Positions 38,001 through 48,300 of a DNA stretch of 64,000 nucleotides are shown here, piece after piece. Under the pieces are notes generated by a model. It was not told the DNA's origin. It made no database searches and worked only from the letters and a program-made list of their open reading frames with translations. The stretch comes from Heliopora coerulea (lineage: Eukaryota > Cnidaria > Anthozoa > Scleralcyonacea > Helioporidae). Location of the stretch: positions 864,501-928,500 of the forward strand of contig JASJOG010000034.1 of the NCBI GenBank assembly GCA_030142905.1. The letters run 5' to 3'. A program made the position numbers and the translations under genes. How positions within the stretch are numbered: position 1 is the stretch's first letter; every line of letters begins with the position of its first letter.

Positions 38001-39160
38001 TAAGACACATATCAATTATCTGGTTTTAATCAGTGTATAACTTGTTTTTGACAGGTGTTCATCCTTTATAAAAATGGATGTTACTCACCTGTACCACACT
38101 CTGCCTTTGGGTCGTACAAATCAGTGCACAGATTTATATTGTACCAGTACTATTGTTGAGTAATGACAATTTTACTTCATTATTTCAATAATCCAATTTT
38201 TTTTTCAAGACTGTATATAACAAGGCAAGGTTGGGACATATTGTCCCCAGATAGATAGATAGATAGATGTTTTTATTTGGTAAAGCTTGCAGCCATAGGC
38301 TGAATTATGTTTACATTACAAAATACATTCTCTTCTACTATGTTACACCAGTTCTGCAATTTACCTGGAACTAACGGAAGTTTAGAAACGATAAGTAAAA
38401 ATTTACTCTAATGGACAATTTTTAAAAAGGTTGATGCTAATGTTAAGAGTTATTCAATCTAAAATACTAAAATTGGTTTTATGCCTGACATACCACTAAT
38501 GGTATGTCAGGCATAAAGGTGCCACTATGGTCTAGTTGCTTTTTACAGTATTACTTCAGTATCTGACAACAACACAATTGCTACAATTGAGTTTCTTTTA
38601 TTGTCAAGCATACAATTGTGCAACTGAGCAAGGTCAAAACTTGGTAGGCAATTAGTTGCCTGGAAAGATGGATTGGACTCATTGAACTAAAGGAGGAAAA
38701 GATTTTTGTACTAATTCTGTAGTTAAAAGCTTCTACTTCCTCCCCAATGCAAACGGTAAACTACATCAACGAATTCACTTTTAATTTATTTCATCACAGT
38801 GAATATTTCAGGATGAATGACCTACAATTTTGGCACAGCTTTCAAAAAGGATGGTTTGTCCAAAGGTCAACGATTAATTTGACATGAACAAATACAGGTA
38901 AACATGCCTGTCCGAACATCACCAAACGCAAACCAAGGCATGTGCTACTTTGTAAAGGGTATAAAGCATTTTGTTTTAATTCCTAAAACAAGGGTCAACT
39001 GGAGTACTGTCACTCCCAGTGATTGGGAGGTACAAACATTCAATATCATCCCCATCTTCATCAGATCAAAGATTTGACTAGAATTGTCTCACCTTGAAAA
39101 CAACAGATGTCCCTCTTCCTTGTTATCTTTCGCAATAATCCATACCCCGCGAAAACTCAT
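29063..39160 (-). CDS. AP5M1: AP-5 adaptor complex mu subunit
   Basis: Medium subunit of the AP-5 late endosome/lysosome adaptor. Predicted 500 aa (human about 490) in 13 exons on the minus strand: 39093-39160, 37739-37868, 36071-36172, 35892-35965, 35466-35544, 34705-34839, 33763-33909, 33279-33560, 30984-31078, 30785-30870, 30357-30484, 29356-29452, 29063-29142. All junctions are GT-AG and phases match across the whole protein. Family blocks in order: MSFRGVWIIAKD N-terminus; RKYTTVERRHKLIHGG; NGEEIWPVVVIQK; LMPFGTPTDTN; then the mu-homology domain with AWRPVLHKGKNQLQVNI, IEGVPEISLNL, FTPPLDQFPLCHF, NSFEYFEVHIPFFYR, QKFPKSLRTSLGTTVTF and the end SDYKIWNV. ATG at 39160 was chosen by the conserved N-terminus. 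Introns hold MITEs, a tandem repeat and a tRNA-like SINE. Tail-to-tail with SELENON. Confidence 0.95.
31724..32098. repeat. Tandem repeat, about six copies of a 62-bp unit (AP5M1 intron 8)
   Basis: Unit reads roughly atgataaggacacagacaca / acggatacagacacattaa / ccaaacgtaaaacgttattc. Copies are 56-62 bp; short copies lack a few bases around the acagac word, and divergence between copies is low. The motif aaacgtaaaacgtt is conserved in most copies. Confidence 0.9.
35051..35338 (+). repeat. tRNA-like SINE/MITE with 13-bp flanking duplication (AP5M1 intron 5)
   Basis: A tRNA-like segment at 35219-35290 has a perfect 7-bp acceptor stem (GACTCGA/TCGAGTC) and a good D arm (gctcaacaggtagagc), but the anticodon stem does not pair, so it is a pseudo-tRNA. 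The flanks carry inverted repeats gaaatgaaacttcacaatta (35076-35095 and complement at 35322-35341). The direct repeat ttctattatttat occurs at 35038-35050 and 35339-35351 and may be the target-site duplication. The inverted and direct repeats overlap by a few bases at the right end, so the exact boundary is uncertain. Confidence 0.55.
37134..37230. repeat. Small MITE with aacctttcc / ggaaagggtt ends
   Basis: Begins aacctttcccagtctgtacc, ends gaaaggaaagggttaatc, an imperfect inverted terminal repeat. Similar words (ctgtacc(c/t)aacttttt, ttactc(t/c)ggct, atgattttactc) recur around 47095-47200, and a related end (taacccattaaggggcaagg) occurs at 37588, so this is a dispersed family. Confidence 0.6.
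37314..37502. mobile_element. hAT-type MITE with near-perfect 8-bp target duplication
   Basis: Terminal inverted repeats CAGTGGTGTAACAGAACTA and CAGTAGCATAACAGACTA (reverse complement of the right end) begin with CAG, as in many hAT elements. Flanks attttaaa (37306-37313) and atttcaaa (37503-37510) match at 7 of 8 bases, consistent with an 8-bp duplication. The interior is GC-rich (gggggcccttagg words) and non-coding. Confidence 0.75.
37585..37682. repeat. Dispersed MITE-like repeat
   Basis: Runs from taacccattaaggggcaagg to ccctgtcccttaac, an imperfect inverted repeat. Related sequence appears near 47190-47286 (gagcaaggctcatccctttg ... ccctttccccttaatgg). Confidence 0.55.
38252..38269. repeat. 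(GATA)n microsatellite
   Basis: Short run of gata units in AP5M1 intron 1. Confidence 0.8.
38478..38517. repeat. Perfect 18-bp hairpin, 4-base loop (AP5M1 intron 1)
   Basis: tttatgcctgacatacca and its exact complement flank ctaa. It is too short for a typical metazoan microRNA precursor; a tiny foldback is more likely. No related copy is seen in the window. Confidence 0.75.
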
Positions 39161-39265
39161 TACTGGACCGTTATATCATAAAACAGTCTAAGTATACGAA
39201 CGTACTTTATGACATGGTAGGAAGCTAAAGCATTAGGCAATAGCATTTGCACTGTAAGATTCAAA
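39161..39265. promoter_or_regulatory. Likely bidirectional promoter region
   Basis: AP5M1 starts at 39160 leftward, and a plus-strand ORF with ATG and a polyadenylation signal starts at 39266. Only 105 bp separate them. No specific box is identified. Confidence 0.35.
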
Positions 39266-39454
39266 ATGTTTTGTCTGCAAGAAATTATCACCTATGACTC
39301 GTACAAGAACGAATATCTCACGTGGCTGATAAAGAATCTGTCCTCATTAGATTTTGAACCGATAATTCCGCAAAACACCTGGTACTTCTTCGTATATTTT
39401 CCAGTTCATGTGCTTTCCCGCATATTGGAGGAAGCCATTAGTCACCTTGATTGA
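39266..39454 (+). CDS. Possible 62-aa protein, unrecognised
   Basis: ATG-started frame (MFCLQEIITYDSYKNEYL...) of 62 aa, followed 21 bases after the stop by AATAAA (39476-39481). Composition is protein-like: aromatic-rich, with a central hydrophobic part (WYFFVYFPVHVLSRIL, about residues 38-53) and no low complexity. It is divergent from AP5M1 across about 105 bp, so a shared promoter could drive it. I do not recognise a family; it might instead be a chance ORF or a first exon. Confidence 0.4.
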   Translation: MFCLQEIITYDSYKNEYLTWLIKNLSSLDFEPIIPQNTWYFFVYFPVHVLSRILEEAISHLD

Positions 39455-40793
39455 CCTTCCGGTTCACTCTTTATAAATAAACACCGTATTTCCCTGTATA
39501 ACCATCTACTTTCGTGTTTCAATCCTTCGTAAACGTACTTACCCTCATAATCCCCTTAGACTTCTTTGGACTTGTTTTAATTGTAGTAGACTTCATTATA
39601 CCCACGTAAAAAGTTACAAGGTCGAGGACTGCCAAATCTAAACAAAAAATTGTAACTTTTAAAGGGCAGCCCTTTTTCATACTGAAACACGAATAGAAAT
39701 AAATACCTGGAGGTGTTCTATATTGTGAAAAATGTCATGTCATAGGTTTGGCAGTTCCCCAACATTTTAGCTTTCAAGTACGCTGTTGAAGCCCACTTAC
39801 GCTGCATCCCACCCCATATTTTGACCTTCATTGTGCTTTATCGACGAGCGACGTTAATATTTCTACAGAAAAACGGTAAAGTAATATTTTTTTCGAGGGA
39901 TTTACCAATAACAACGAGGCCTATGAAGTCTTCTAAACGCGGTAATTTTTATGCCACATTATTCAACTGAACTACGTTCCCCAATCCATCCCAATCGTCC
40001 GTGATTCTGACAGTTAATAATAATCCTGAAAAACTTAAGGAGTCGTGTTGTTTATTAAGATTCAGGCGCCTCAAAAACTGCGCTACGGTTCTGGGCAAAT
40101 GATTAACGAGGTGGCAGACGCGTGCCAAGCGCGGTTCAAAAAAAATTAATTGGAGTGCGTACTTTCTGAACTAGATAACAAACACATGTATATTTGGCTT
40201 AATGTTTAGATAAAACATGCATATTGGCGAACACACATGCGACTGGTTGACTTGTAAGAGTCCCAGTATCCTTGCAGTTATGGCCTCAAGCCCCTTCAAT
40301 CTGGCAATACGGATACCAAGAAGTGCCTCGTGCTGAGCTATGGGATTTAGGAAGCATGCTTGCCAGGAAAATTTGAGATTTCGGTTCTTCTGAGGTGCAT
40401 CCTCATACAGTCCAGGAGGAAATACTACAGTTGTCCACATTACCTTTTCCAGGTATTTTGACGATAGCAATTATCCTTCCCATCGGAAAAGTGGAGGCGT
40501 TCAAAGCATGATTAAAAAGCACAGATGCATATTTCAATACGGACTAGCATGCGCACTAAGTTAGACAACGTTCTACGAAGAAACACGTTTAATTAAACAA
40601 CGGTATATTTAAGCGTCAGTTTAATATATTAAAATCATTATAAATTAACATGTTTATTTACATAGGAAAATTTATGAAATTATTGAGCCCCAGCCAACAA
40701 TTTAGTCGCCCCTTGGCTTCTAATAAGCCCCCGGTCCAAATATACTGAAAAAAAAGTCTCCGGGGAGCTAAACAGAGGGAATACGATATCTTG

Positions 40794-41084
40794 GTGCCTC
40801 CCTCCAGGAACTAAAATCATGTGGCATCAGGCCCGCAGAAAGGGAGGACAAATTGCCCCAGGGCCTCGTACCCTGAAGGGCCTCAGATTGTAAGAGCCTT
40901 ATTCTTAAGAATTCCTCAAAATGCCTTAAAGGCCTTAATCCCGAATGAAACTCTTTTTGGCGCACAGGCCATAAACTGAAGGTGTGTGTGTGGGACTCTG
41001 GATGGCCACTTTCCCCCCGGACCTCCTTTTGCCTCTCTGCGGGCCTGTTTGTGCCTCCCTCCAGGAACTAAAATCATTTGGCAT
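40794..41084. mobile_element. MITE copy A flanked by a 34-bp direct repeat
   Basis: The element (about 40828-41047) has terminal inverted repeats CAGGCCCGCAGA.AGG and CCTCTCTGCGGGCCTG. It shares its interior (aagaattcctcaaaatgcct, cgaatgaaactctttttggc) with copy B at 42501-42730. It is flanked by a direct repeat of 34 bp (40794-40827 and 41051-41084; one mismatch), which is far longer than a normal target duplication. Confidence 0.75.
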
Positions 41085-42500
41085 TAGCGTGCTTTGGCCA
41101 ATGCCAGATTCGACGAATGAGTGGGCTACTCTTGCAAATGTCAAAGATTAGACCACCGTAGCACTTGACAGTGTGGCTTGTAAAAGATAAAATATAAACG
41201 GGAAAACGTCCTCAGATCTTGTAGCTTGATACTCAAATTAGAACAAGACAAAACAGATACGAAAGTATTGGTCTTCACCGACCTTGTTCCCACATGAATA
41301 CCAAGCTGCAAAATGGCGTTTTTTAGTTTATGTTTCATTCCTTACATTGGCTTACAGTTTGACTTATATTCCTTGGCAAGCAATCACTTTACTGAGCCAA
41401 TTATATTACAATGATTGTCAGTTCATACATTTTTCAGTGGATGTAAAAAAATTGTCAGACTCATACCGCATATTCCGAAATTCAAAGTCCATCTGGAACC
41501 CGGATGAGAAGTAGCCCTTGGCTTGCATCAGCTGCATGACTGTGCTAAAATCTAATGACGTAAACTGAAATGGTTTTTCAAAAGACGATGAGCTTAATCC
41601 TGAAAAAGAGAAAATTCGGCAGGCAAGTTCTAAGGATTCTGACATGAATAGTGGAAATTTCCTTTATCTGACGTGTTGAAAATTCATGGAGGTTCCATGC
41701 TGTGAAATTCGAATTCATTTGGTTGCCAAAATATCTAGAAATGAAACTGTTAATCCCCGATTAGAACAAATGATCCTTTTAAGTCGACTACCCCCGAGGG
41801 ATTAACAATGGTTCAAGATAATTTAGGAGCTGTATTAAAGTATATTCAGGCCAGGTTATTGGTCAACATTTGCACCAAATTATTTCATACATTTATTGCC
41901 AAATCGTACATATAGAACTTCTAACTTCAGAATAGTGCTAAGCCTGGTTCACACTAGCGACATTACCGACCATAACGACATGTGGAAATGAACATAATGA
42001 CATAAAGGAACAATAAATTTTTTCCTTATGTCGTTATACCCTTGTCATTATGCTTCTTTTACGTCGTTACGTTACCTTGTTCATACAGTGAACATATCTA
42101 CAGAAACTGAGTGGAATTCGCCTTTGCGTGACACAGTCGTTATGACGTTGTCGCTTAGTATGAACCAGGCTTTACTCAGCAGTCACCAAGCACACTTGTA
42201 ACAAATTAACTAGGATTCTTATTTGAATCACTGACAAAATATAGGAATATGACAATCAGCTGTCAAATGAACGGAAAACATTGCCCATCAATCCGTTATG
42301 ACCAGAAAGAACTCTATTCAAAATTTGTAATGCAGATTATCAAAATTCTGCACGCGACAAGAAATGACGTCTTTTGGAAACCACTAATACATGCTTACCA
42401 GGAAAAGCACAAAGCCCCGTCATTTTCCTAGTATCACGCTGTTTTCTTCAGTCTCGGTCTGATCAAAGTTCAAATGAAAGATTACACCCACAACTGTCCC

Positions 42501-42730
42501 CATGCCCGCAAAGCGGGGGGGGGGCAAGGGGGGCAGATTGCCCCAGGACCTCGTTACTCGGAGGGGCCTCAGATTGCAAAGGCCTTATTTTTAAGAATTC
42601 CTCAAAATGCCTTAAAGGCCTCAATCCCGAATGAAACTCTTTTTGGCGCATAGGCCATAATCTGAAGGTTGGGGGGCGGCTCTGGATGACCACTTTGCCC
42701 CAGGCCTCCTGTTGCCTCTCTGCGGGCCTG
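42501..42730. mobile_element. MITE copy B
   Basis: Same family as the element at 40828-41047: ends gcccgcaaagcgggg and ctctctgcgggcctg, same interior words. It lacks the long flanking direct repeat. Confidence 0.75.
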
Positions 42731-43435
42731 ACTGTCTCACCTTGAAGAAAAACAAAAGATCTTCCTACAAGTTAACTGCAACAACGAAGTAACATGAAAA
42801 ACGCTTACGGTGACTTGCTGAAAGCGTTGTTTCGATGACCGCACTAAAACACAGGCAAGCCGAGGCCATTATCCACGACAAATCGAACAGTAAAAATTTA
42901 CGCTTTCATGACTCTAAAGTGGATGCCATTTCGGCTATTTCTACTGGTTATTTCAATAAGTAAACAGAATAGTGCAAACACTATGACAAGCATACTTCAG
43001 TTCTTAAGAAAAACTTAAAGATTATAGATTACTTCTATTTTTAAGTAAATAAGCTCTCAAATTACTTGTCTGCCAGAGAAATGGTTGACATGTTGTTGCC
43101 TCGTAAAACAACGACGCATAGAAGAAAGTGCATTATGGATCAACTAAAAGTGGCTTTTTTGTAGCAAAACGTTCACACATATGCTTGAGTTTTTAGCAAA
43201 GTTTTTCTTCTCAACCCCTGTCAATTTTCACTGCACGTGCCTTAACGAAGCTGTTTCCATTCCGATCCGAACTTTGGAATGTGGTTTGACCTTTGATACG
43301 CACTTGTGACATTTCTAACCAATCAAAACGAAATCGGTTGGCCATTTAAACCATAGGCGATTCAACCTTGAATGTCACACAAGGAACATAACACTATCAA
43401 AAGCTACACGTTTGTGCTTCGCGATTTCCACCAGA

Positions 43436-45073
43436 ATGGTTGCCATACAAAGAAAAAGTGTCGCCGAAAACCACAAAGACAAAGATCACAAACAGTCGAC
43501 GCAGAATCTCAATGGGTTGATCAAAGAACTGCCGAAAAACCAGGTGTGGACAGGTAGAACGCCGTCTCTTCGCAAGCTTCCAGATACTGCAGTATTCGTT
43601 GCTTGGTTCACATACTACGTTTTTCAGTGCCTGGTGACCGCGGTACTAATGCTTCACGTCATTCTGCTTATCTCGCCATTGCTTGTCATCTACAATCTGT
43701 TGAAATTTGTCGAGAAAAAATGGGTTCACTTTAAAAGCGGGGCAATACCGATGACCGGACAAGATGCTTTGTGGCTTCAGGACAGCGAGAAGAATCGAAT
43801 GATTATCAACACCGTCTTTGTTCTTGAAGATACGGACATTCACACGATCGACAAACTAAGGGCAGTGGTCGAACGATGTATCACGAAGACAGAAAACGAA
43901 CACGAACTATCCTGCAGTCGAATGAGGAAGTGCATTCGCCCCGGTTTCTTTCGCTACTTTCTAGAAGAGGCCGAGAATTTCGACATCACCAAACAAGTCT
44001 ACGAATACGACGGGAAAACCCCGGAATCCCAAGAAGAAGTAGAGGACCTGCTGTCACGACTATGCGCCGAAGATTTGCCGTTAGATATCCCGCCTTGGAG
44101 ATATATCATAATCCACACAGGGTATAACAAGAATGAGGCGATATTGCTGTTTCGCATGCGCCACGCCCTAGCAGACGGAATTTCCCTTACGCGATTTCTC
44201 ACGGAAGTCTTGCCAGACCAACCGGTGTCCGAGAGAAAGTTGGTAAAATTTTCCAACGTCCACCGAATGTTCATGACACTCAAATCGATTCTCGTGGGGC
44301 CCAGAATACTGGCGGAAAGGTTCCTCAGCCCCCCTGACCAATCTATCCTACACGGCCCAGAGATTGGGGGTGTGAAGAGGGTGTCCTTCAGTACTGCAAT
44401 AGACTTGCAAGTGATCAAGAGGATCAAGAACCAGACAGGTACCACAGTAAATGATGTGATGATGGCTTGTTTGTCAATGAGTTTCCACGAGTATTTTAAA
44501 TCTCAAGGGATCAACAATCCCCCAGACATTACAGCTTCTGTACCAGTTGATGTCCGTCCTCAAGAATGTGAGATAAAGTTAGAGAACAACTTTGCCATTG
44601 TCTCGCCCAGGTTACCAGTCAGTGAAAAACATATCCTTAAGCAGCTACATGCCACCAAGACAAGTATGGACAAAGTCAAACATTCTGGTGAGGCTTTTGT
44701 CATGGCTGCTGGTGCCAAATTTTTAGTTGAAGGTTTACCAGAGTCCATCAATACTCTGTGGACCACATCCATTGCAAACAAGCATTCCTTAGTGCTCTCT
44801 AATGTTCCAGGACCTGCAACATCTCTTACCGTGGCTGGACACAAGATCAAAACTATATTCTTCTGGCCTCCTCAGCGTGACTTGGTTGGGATTGGAGTAG
44901 GCATGTTCAGCTATGATGGGAAGGTGGCTATTGGTGTCCACAGTGATGTGAATTGCCTCCCTAAACCTCAGTTGATTGTCAAAGGATTTGAATCAAAACT
45001 AGCCGAATTGGAAAAATGTGTCTTTAATGCCTCTGACCAAACTGAAGTTGACAGTGGCATTGACAGTCATTGA
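43436..45073 (+). CDS. Wax ester synthase/diacylglycerol acyltransferase (WS/DGAT) family protein, intronless
   Basis: Predicted 545 aa acyltransferase of the WS/DGAT (CoA-dependent acyltransferase fold) family, expected to join acyl-CoA to a fatty alcohol or diacylglycerol at the ER or lipid droplets. The first ATG (43436, context AGAATGG) is chosen; the frame continues upstream only from a TTG. Residues about 50-85 form a strong hydrophobic membrane segment. The catalytic HHxxxDG motif appears as RHALADG (His243, Asp247): the catalytic second His is kept and the first His is Arg. Other family blocks: MTGQDALWLQ, PPWRY, NDVMMACLS, SNVPGP and the C-terminal GIGVGMFSYDGK. The whole CDS is a single exon, unlike its neighbours. 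It is convergent with COA8. The substrate cannot be deduced. Confidence 0.88.
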   Translation: MVAIQRKSVAENHKDKDHKQSTQNLNGLIKELPKNQVWTGRTPSLRKLPDTAVFVAWFTYYVFQCLVTAVLMLHVILLISPLLVIYNLLKFVEKKWVHFKSGAIPMTGQDALWLQDSEKNRMIINTVFVLEDTDIHTIDKLRAVVERCITKTENEHELSCSRMRKCIRPGFFRYFLEEAENFDITKQVYEYDGKTPESQEEVEDLLSRLCAEDLPLDIPPWRYIIIHTGYNKNEAILLFRMRHALADGISLTRFLTEVLPDQPVSERKLVKFSNVHRMFMTLKSILVGPRILAERFLSPPDQSILHGPEIGGVKRVSFSTAIDLQVIKRIKNQTGTTVNDVMMACLSMSFHEYFKSQGINNPPDITASVPVDVRPQECEIKLENNFAIVSPRLPVSEKHILKQLHATKTSMDKVKHSGEAFVMAAGAKFLVEGLPESINTLWTTSIANKHSLVLSNVPGPATSLTVAGHKIKTIFFWPPQRDLVGIGVGMFSYDGKVAIGVHSDVNCLPKPQLIVKGFESKLAELEKCVFNASDQTEVDSGIDSH

Positions 45074-45306
45074 TAAAAGAGTGTGATTCTTTTGTTCGAT
45101 CACAACATTCATTTAAATGGCCTGTTTAGTCATGTTAAGACTGCATTTGGACAGTCATTTGGACACTCTGCCTGTTACATGACATTAACTATTATTATGT
45201 TAACTGTAACATTAACAGTAAGACCTTTACAAGTTGACCAATACTTCACTAATTTGTTAATACAACTCTGAAATTATTAGTAAGTTACCAAAGTTGACCT
45301 GCTCAT

Positions 45307-45312
45307 TTTATT
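45307..45312 (-). terminator. COA8: Candidate polyadenylation signal of COA8
   Basis: TTTATT on the plus strand (AATAAA on minus), about 80 bases after the COA8 stop codon. The acyltransferase stop at 45073 faces it, so the 3' UTRs are close or overlap. Confidence 0.5.
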
Positions 45313-45390
45313 TCTGGGAGCAATACTGTAAGTTAAGACTTAAGAAATCATTTTACCACGAGATATTATTGAAAGCAACCTTTTGTCATG

Positions 45391-48300
45391 TCACCATCTT
45401 TTAGGCTCCTTTTTAACTTGCATCTTTTTTAACAACTTTTCCACTTTAACTTGAAATCCATACCAGAATAACCTGAAATTTCTTTTGTACCATTCTCTAA
45501 AATTATTTTAAATACATTTTAGTTTGAATCAGGAAAAAAACAAAACAAAAACCACTGGGACATTTTGGGTTGCAATTCATAATCTAGAATTTCCTTCCAA
45601 AAAAAGTTGTTTTCATTTCAAATACATACTCAAAAGGTTTTTACCAGAGCAGATTGATTTCTTATAAACCCAAGCCCACCCTCAGTAAATGTAAGGTGTT
45701 GATGGAAAGGGTGAGAAATGCTCTTGCAAAGTCAGCAGATCATGTGACTGTACTTCCAACATATTTGGAAAATTTTACCAGCAATCAGGAGGTCATATGT
45801 TTTAATTTAAATGTTTATCCAAGAGGTGTCAGCTCTTGAAATGTTGTTTAGTATCTTAGTCAAACCAGTGGTAACAATGATACGTTTTGTCATGTGACCT
45901 CCAGTGTTTGCCATGGCATATTGGTAGCCTTGCTGTCAATGTGTTAACAGCTATGATGATGGTTATTTGAAAAAAAAATAGGCTGGAAGAGAGGGGCATG
46001 TGGCCTTCCTGCAGCATACCACTACCAGTAGATCTTTTACCACTTGTGCTGGACATTTTGGTTAAGAAGAATTATGCAATGTGTATTTCAATTTTACGGC
46101 AATGGTCCTGGGCAGTCAAGATATTGAAACCCTGCAATCTGATTGGTTTGTGAATGCATAGATATCTCCAATATCTAGCAGTGTTCTTGAGGTTTTTACA
46201 CTATCTAAAAGATAGAAAAAAAGCTTCTCAAAGGGCCTTCGCTCGAAACGTCAAGAAGCTTTTTTTCTATCTTTTAGATAGTGTAAAAACCTCAAGAATG
46301 CCACTGTTTTATCAAAGCTATCTACACTGGACCCCCATGCCTTGAAAATCTCCAATATCTGCCTACTCAGAGTAGACTAAGAAACTTGTTAGTGTTGCAG
46401 AAGATGTAAAATTAGGAGAAAATGTGAAAATGCCATTAGTTAACAACAATCAGAAGAAGTTGCTATGCAGAATGACACCACTCAGAAAATTCCAAACAGT
46501 CCTGTGTCAAAATGTCTGCAAAAAGTTTGGGACAAAGAAGGAAATAGACTGCTGTACAGTCAATGATGATGGTGTTCACATGACATTAAGGAAGGCCATA
46601 TGATAAACTATCAATAATTATTGACCTCACTAGCTCAATATGTACCAGAAAAAAATCAGACCTTGTTTTTTAACATGGACCTCGGTTTGACATATATTTC
46701 ATTAAAGTACATGGTTTGAACCTGGAAGAATCATGATATGTTTGTGGAAGTTGGTCGTCCAGGTTAGTGTAGTCTTGAGAAAGACTGTTGGTGGAAGTGG
46801 CTGATGTTTCGACAGTTTGACTCTGAAGATGACAGCCACTATGGCTGTTGAAACGTCAGTCATTTCCTTCAACAGTCTTTCTCAAGACTACACTAACCTG
46901 GACAATCAACTTCCACAAACATATATTTCATTAATACAATGCTCAATCTTGGTCAGTAATAAGTAATTCTCAGCAAGCTACAAATGGTGACAGTCGCATT
47001 ACACTGGTTATGATATCCCCATTTCAGAGTGGGTGCATAAATTTTGGTTAATTATTTCTTCACCTTGGGAGAATACTGGAAAATGATATCTTTAACCCAC
47101 CAACCCTTTCCAATCTGTACCTAACTTTTTAATTTTACTCTGGCTGATACCAAATGATTTTACTCAAGGGGAGATGTCTTGGACAGGAAACAGTTAAGGA
47201 GCAAGGCTCATCCCTTTGATGAGCAAAATTGTATAGCACTAGCCAAAGTAAAATACTGCAGTGGACCCTTTCCCCTTAATGGATTAACTCAGATGTAGCA
47301 TTGGAGGTATGAAGAGGTGCTGCAGTCCCCTGTTGGGGAAGCTTAGTTCTTCATTAGGGAAAATTAATTTTGTTGAGGAAAAAAATCTTGCTTCAGCTGT
47401 ATTGTACAGGGGAAAAATTGGGCTTCTTTTAAAGCCAGAATGCAAAAAAATGGCCTTGCAAGGAGTTAAAAATTTCACAGGAGTATTTCTTAATACCCTC
47501 CAGTTAGTCTCCCCCACAAGGAACCTTAACCCCCACCCAAAAGTCTCTTTCATCCACCCTTGACTCAGTGAATCAGATCTAAGTTAAAATGCATCATCTA
47601 TTTGACTGATTAGTCCATCTGCTCTGATGTAAGCATTAATTAGGGTTAACCTCTTAAGAAAATGTACAAACCTTTGGTAATCTAGATGGACTTTAAAGTT
47701 CTTGTCCAGAAAATCTTTATAGAATATTGAAAGGTCATCTGCATGCTCTTTTTCTGTTTTAGGAGAAAATGATTCAAGATTTTTGTCATAAAAATTTCTC
47801 AAATCCTGCCAATATTGAACAATAATACTTACCATCAATTCTTGTATTTGAACTAGCTCTTTCGTGTAAGTATGCTTTCTTAGTCTAAGCAGATTTTAGA
47901 AGATGAGAATGATAGATATTTATCAAAAAGTGTATACTATAGTTCAAGGGAAAAGAAGTAACTACAGTACTTGATGCTATATTTGTGTGCCTACTTTCTT
48001 GAATTTCTCATTATGGTTTAACCAGAATTGTTGGTGCCAAGAAGCTAAATCCTGCTTAAATTCACGAAACTTCCTTTCCTAGGAAAGACAACAAAATTCC
48101 ATATAATCATTGATGCTGTACCTGGTGTACCTGTCACATGAAATAGAAATGTCATGAACCAAGAACTACAGAAACTGTTAGATTTGGCAGACACTAAATT
48201 TGTTCATATTACCAACTTCTAAATAAATTCAGCATAGCAGATAACCTACAGACTAACAGTATATTATCTTTAACATATTATACAGGATTAATTTTTACTT

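Larger units (their letters stand above)
39482..43400. other. Intergenic, no confident gene; two related MITEs
   Basis: Apart from the related repeats at 40828-41047 and 42501-42730 I can support nothing. Minus-strand open frames at 40171-40470 and 41418-41645 look somewhat protein-like (for example FTSLDFSTVMQLMQAKGY with an upstream tttttcag), but no chain of exons could be built. Confidence 0.4.

Noticed and set aside
40171..40470. 99-aa minus-strand frame (contains PPGLYEDAPQKN)
   Set aside because: Looks partly protein-like but no family match, no acceptor and no partner exons found; left unassigned.
41418..41645. Minus-strand candidate exon with tttttcag acceptor and FTSLDFSTVMQLMQAKGY
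   Set aside because: Acceptor and a gtatga donor exist, but no neighbouring exon in phase could be found, so a gene cannot be supported.
47584..47838. 84-aa minus-strand ORF as a free-standing gene
   Set aside because: It contains a COA8 exon and reads through introns on both sides; the first part is intron sequence.
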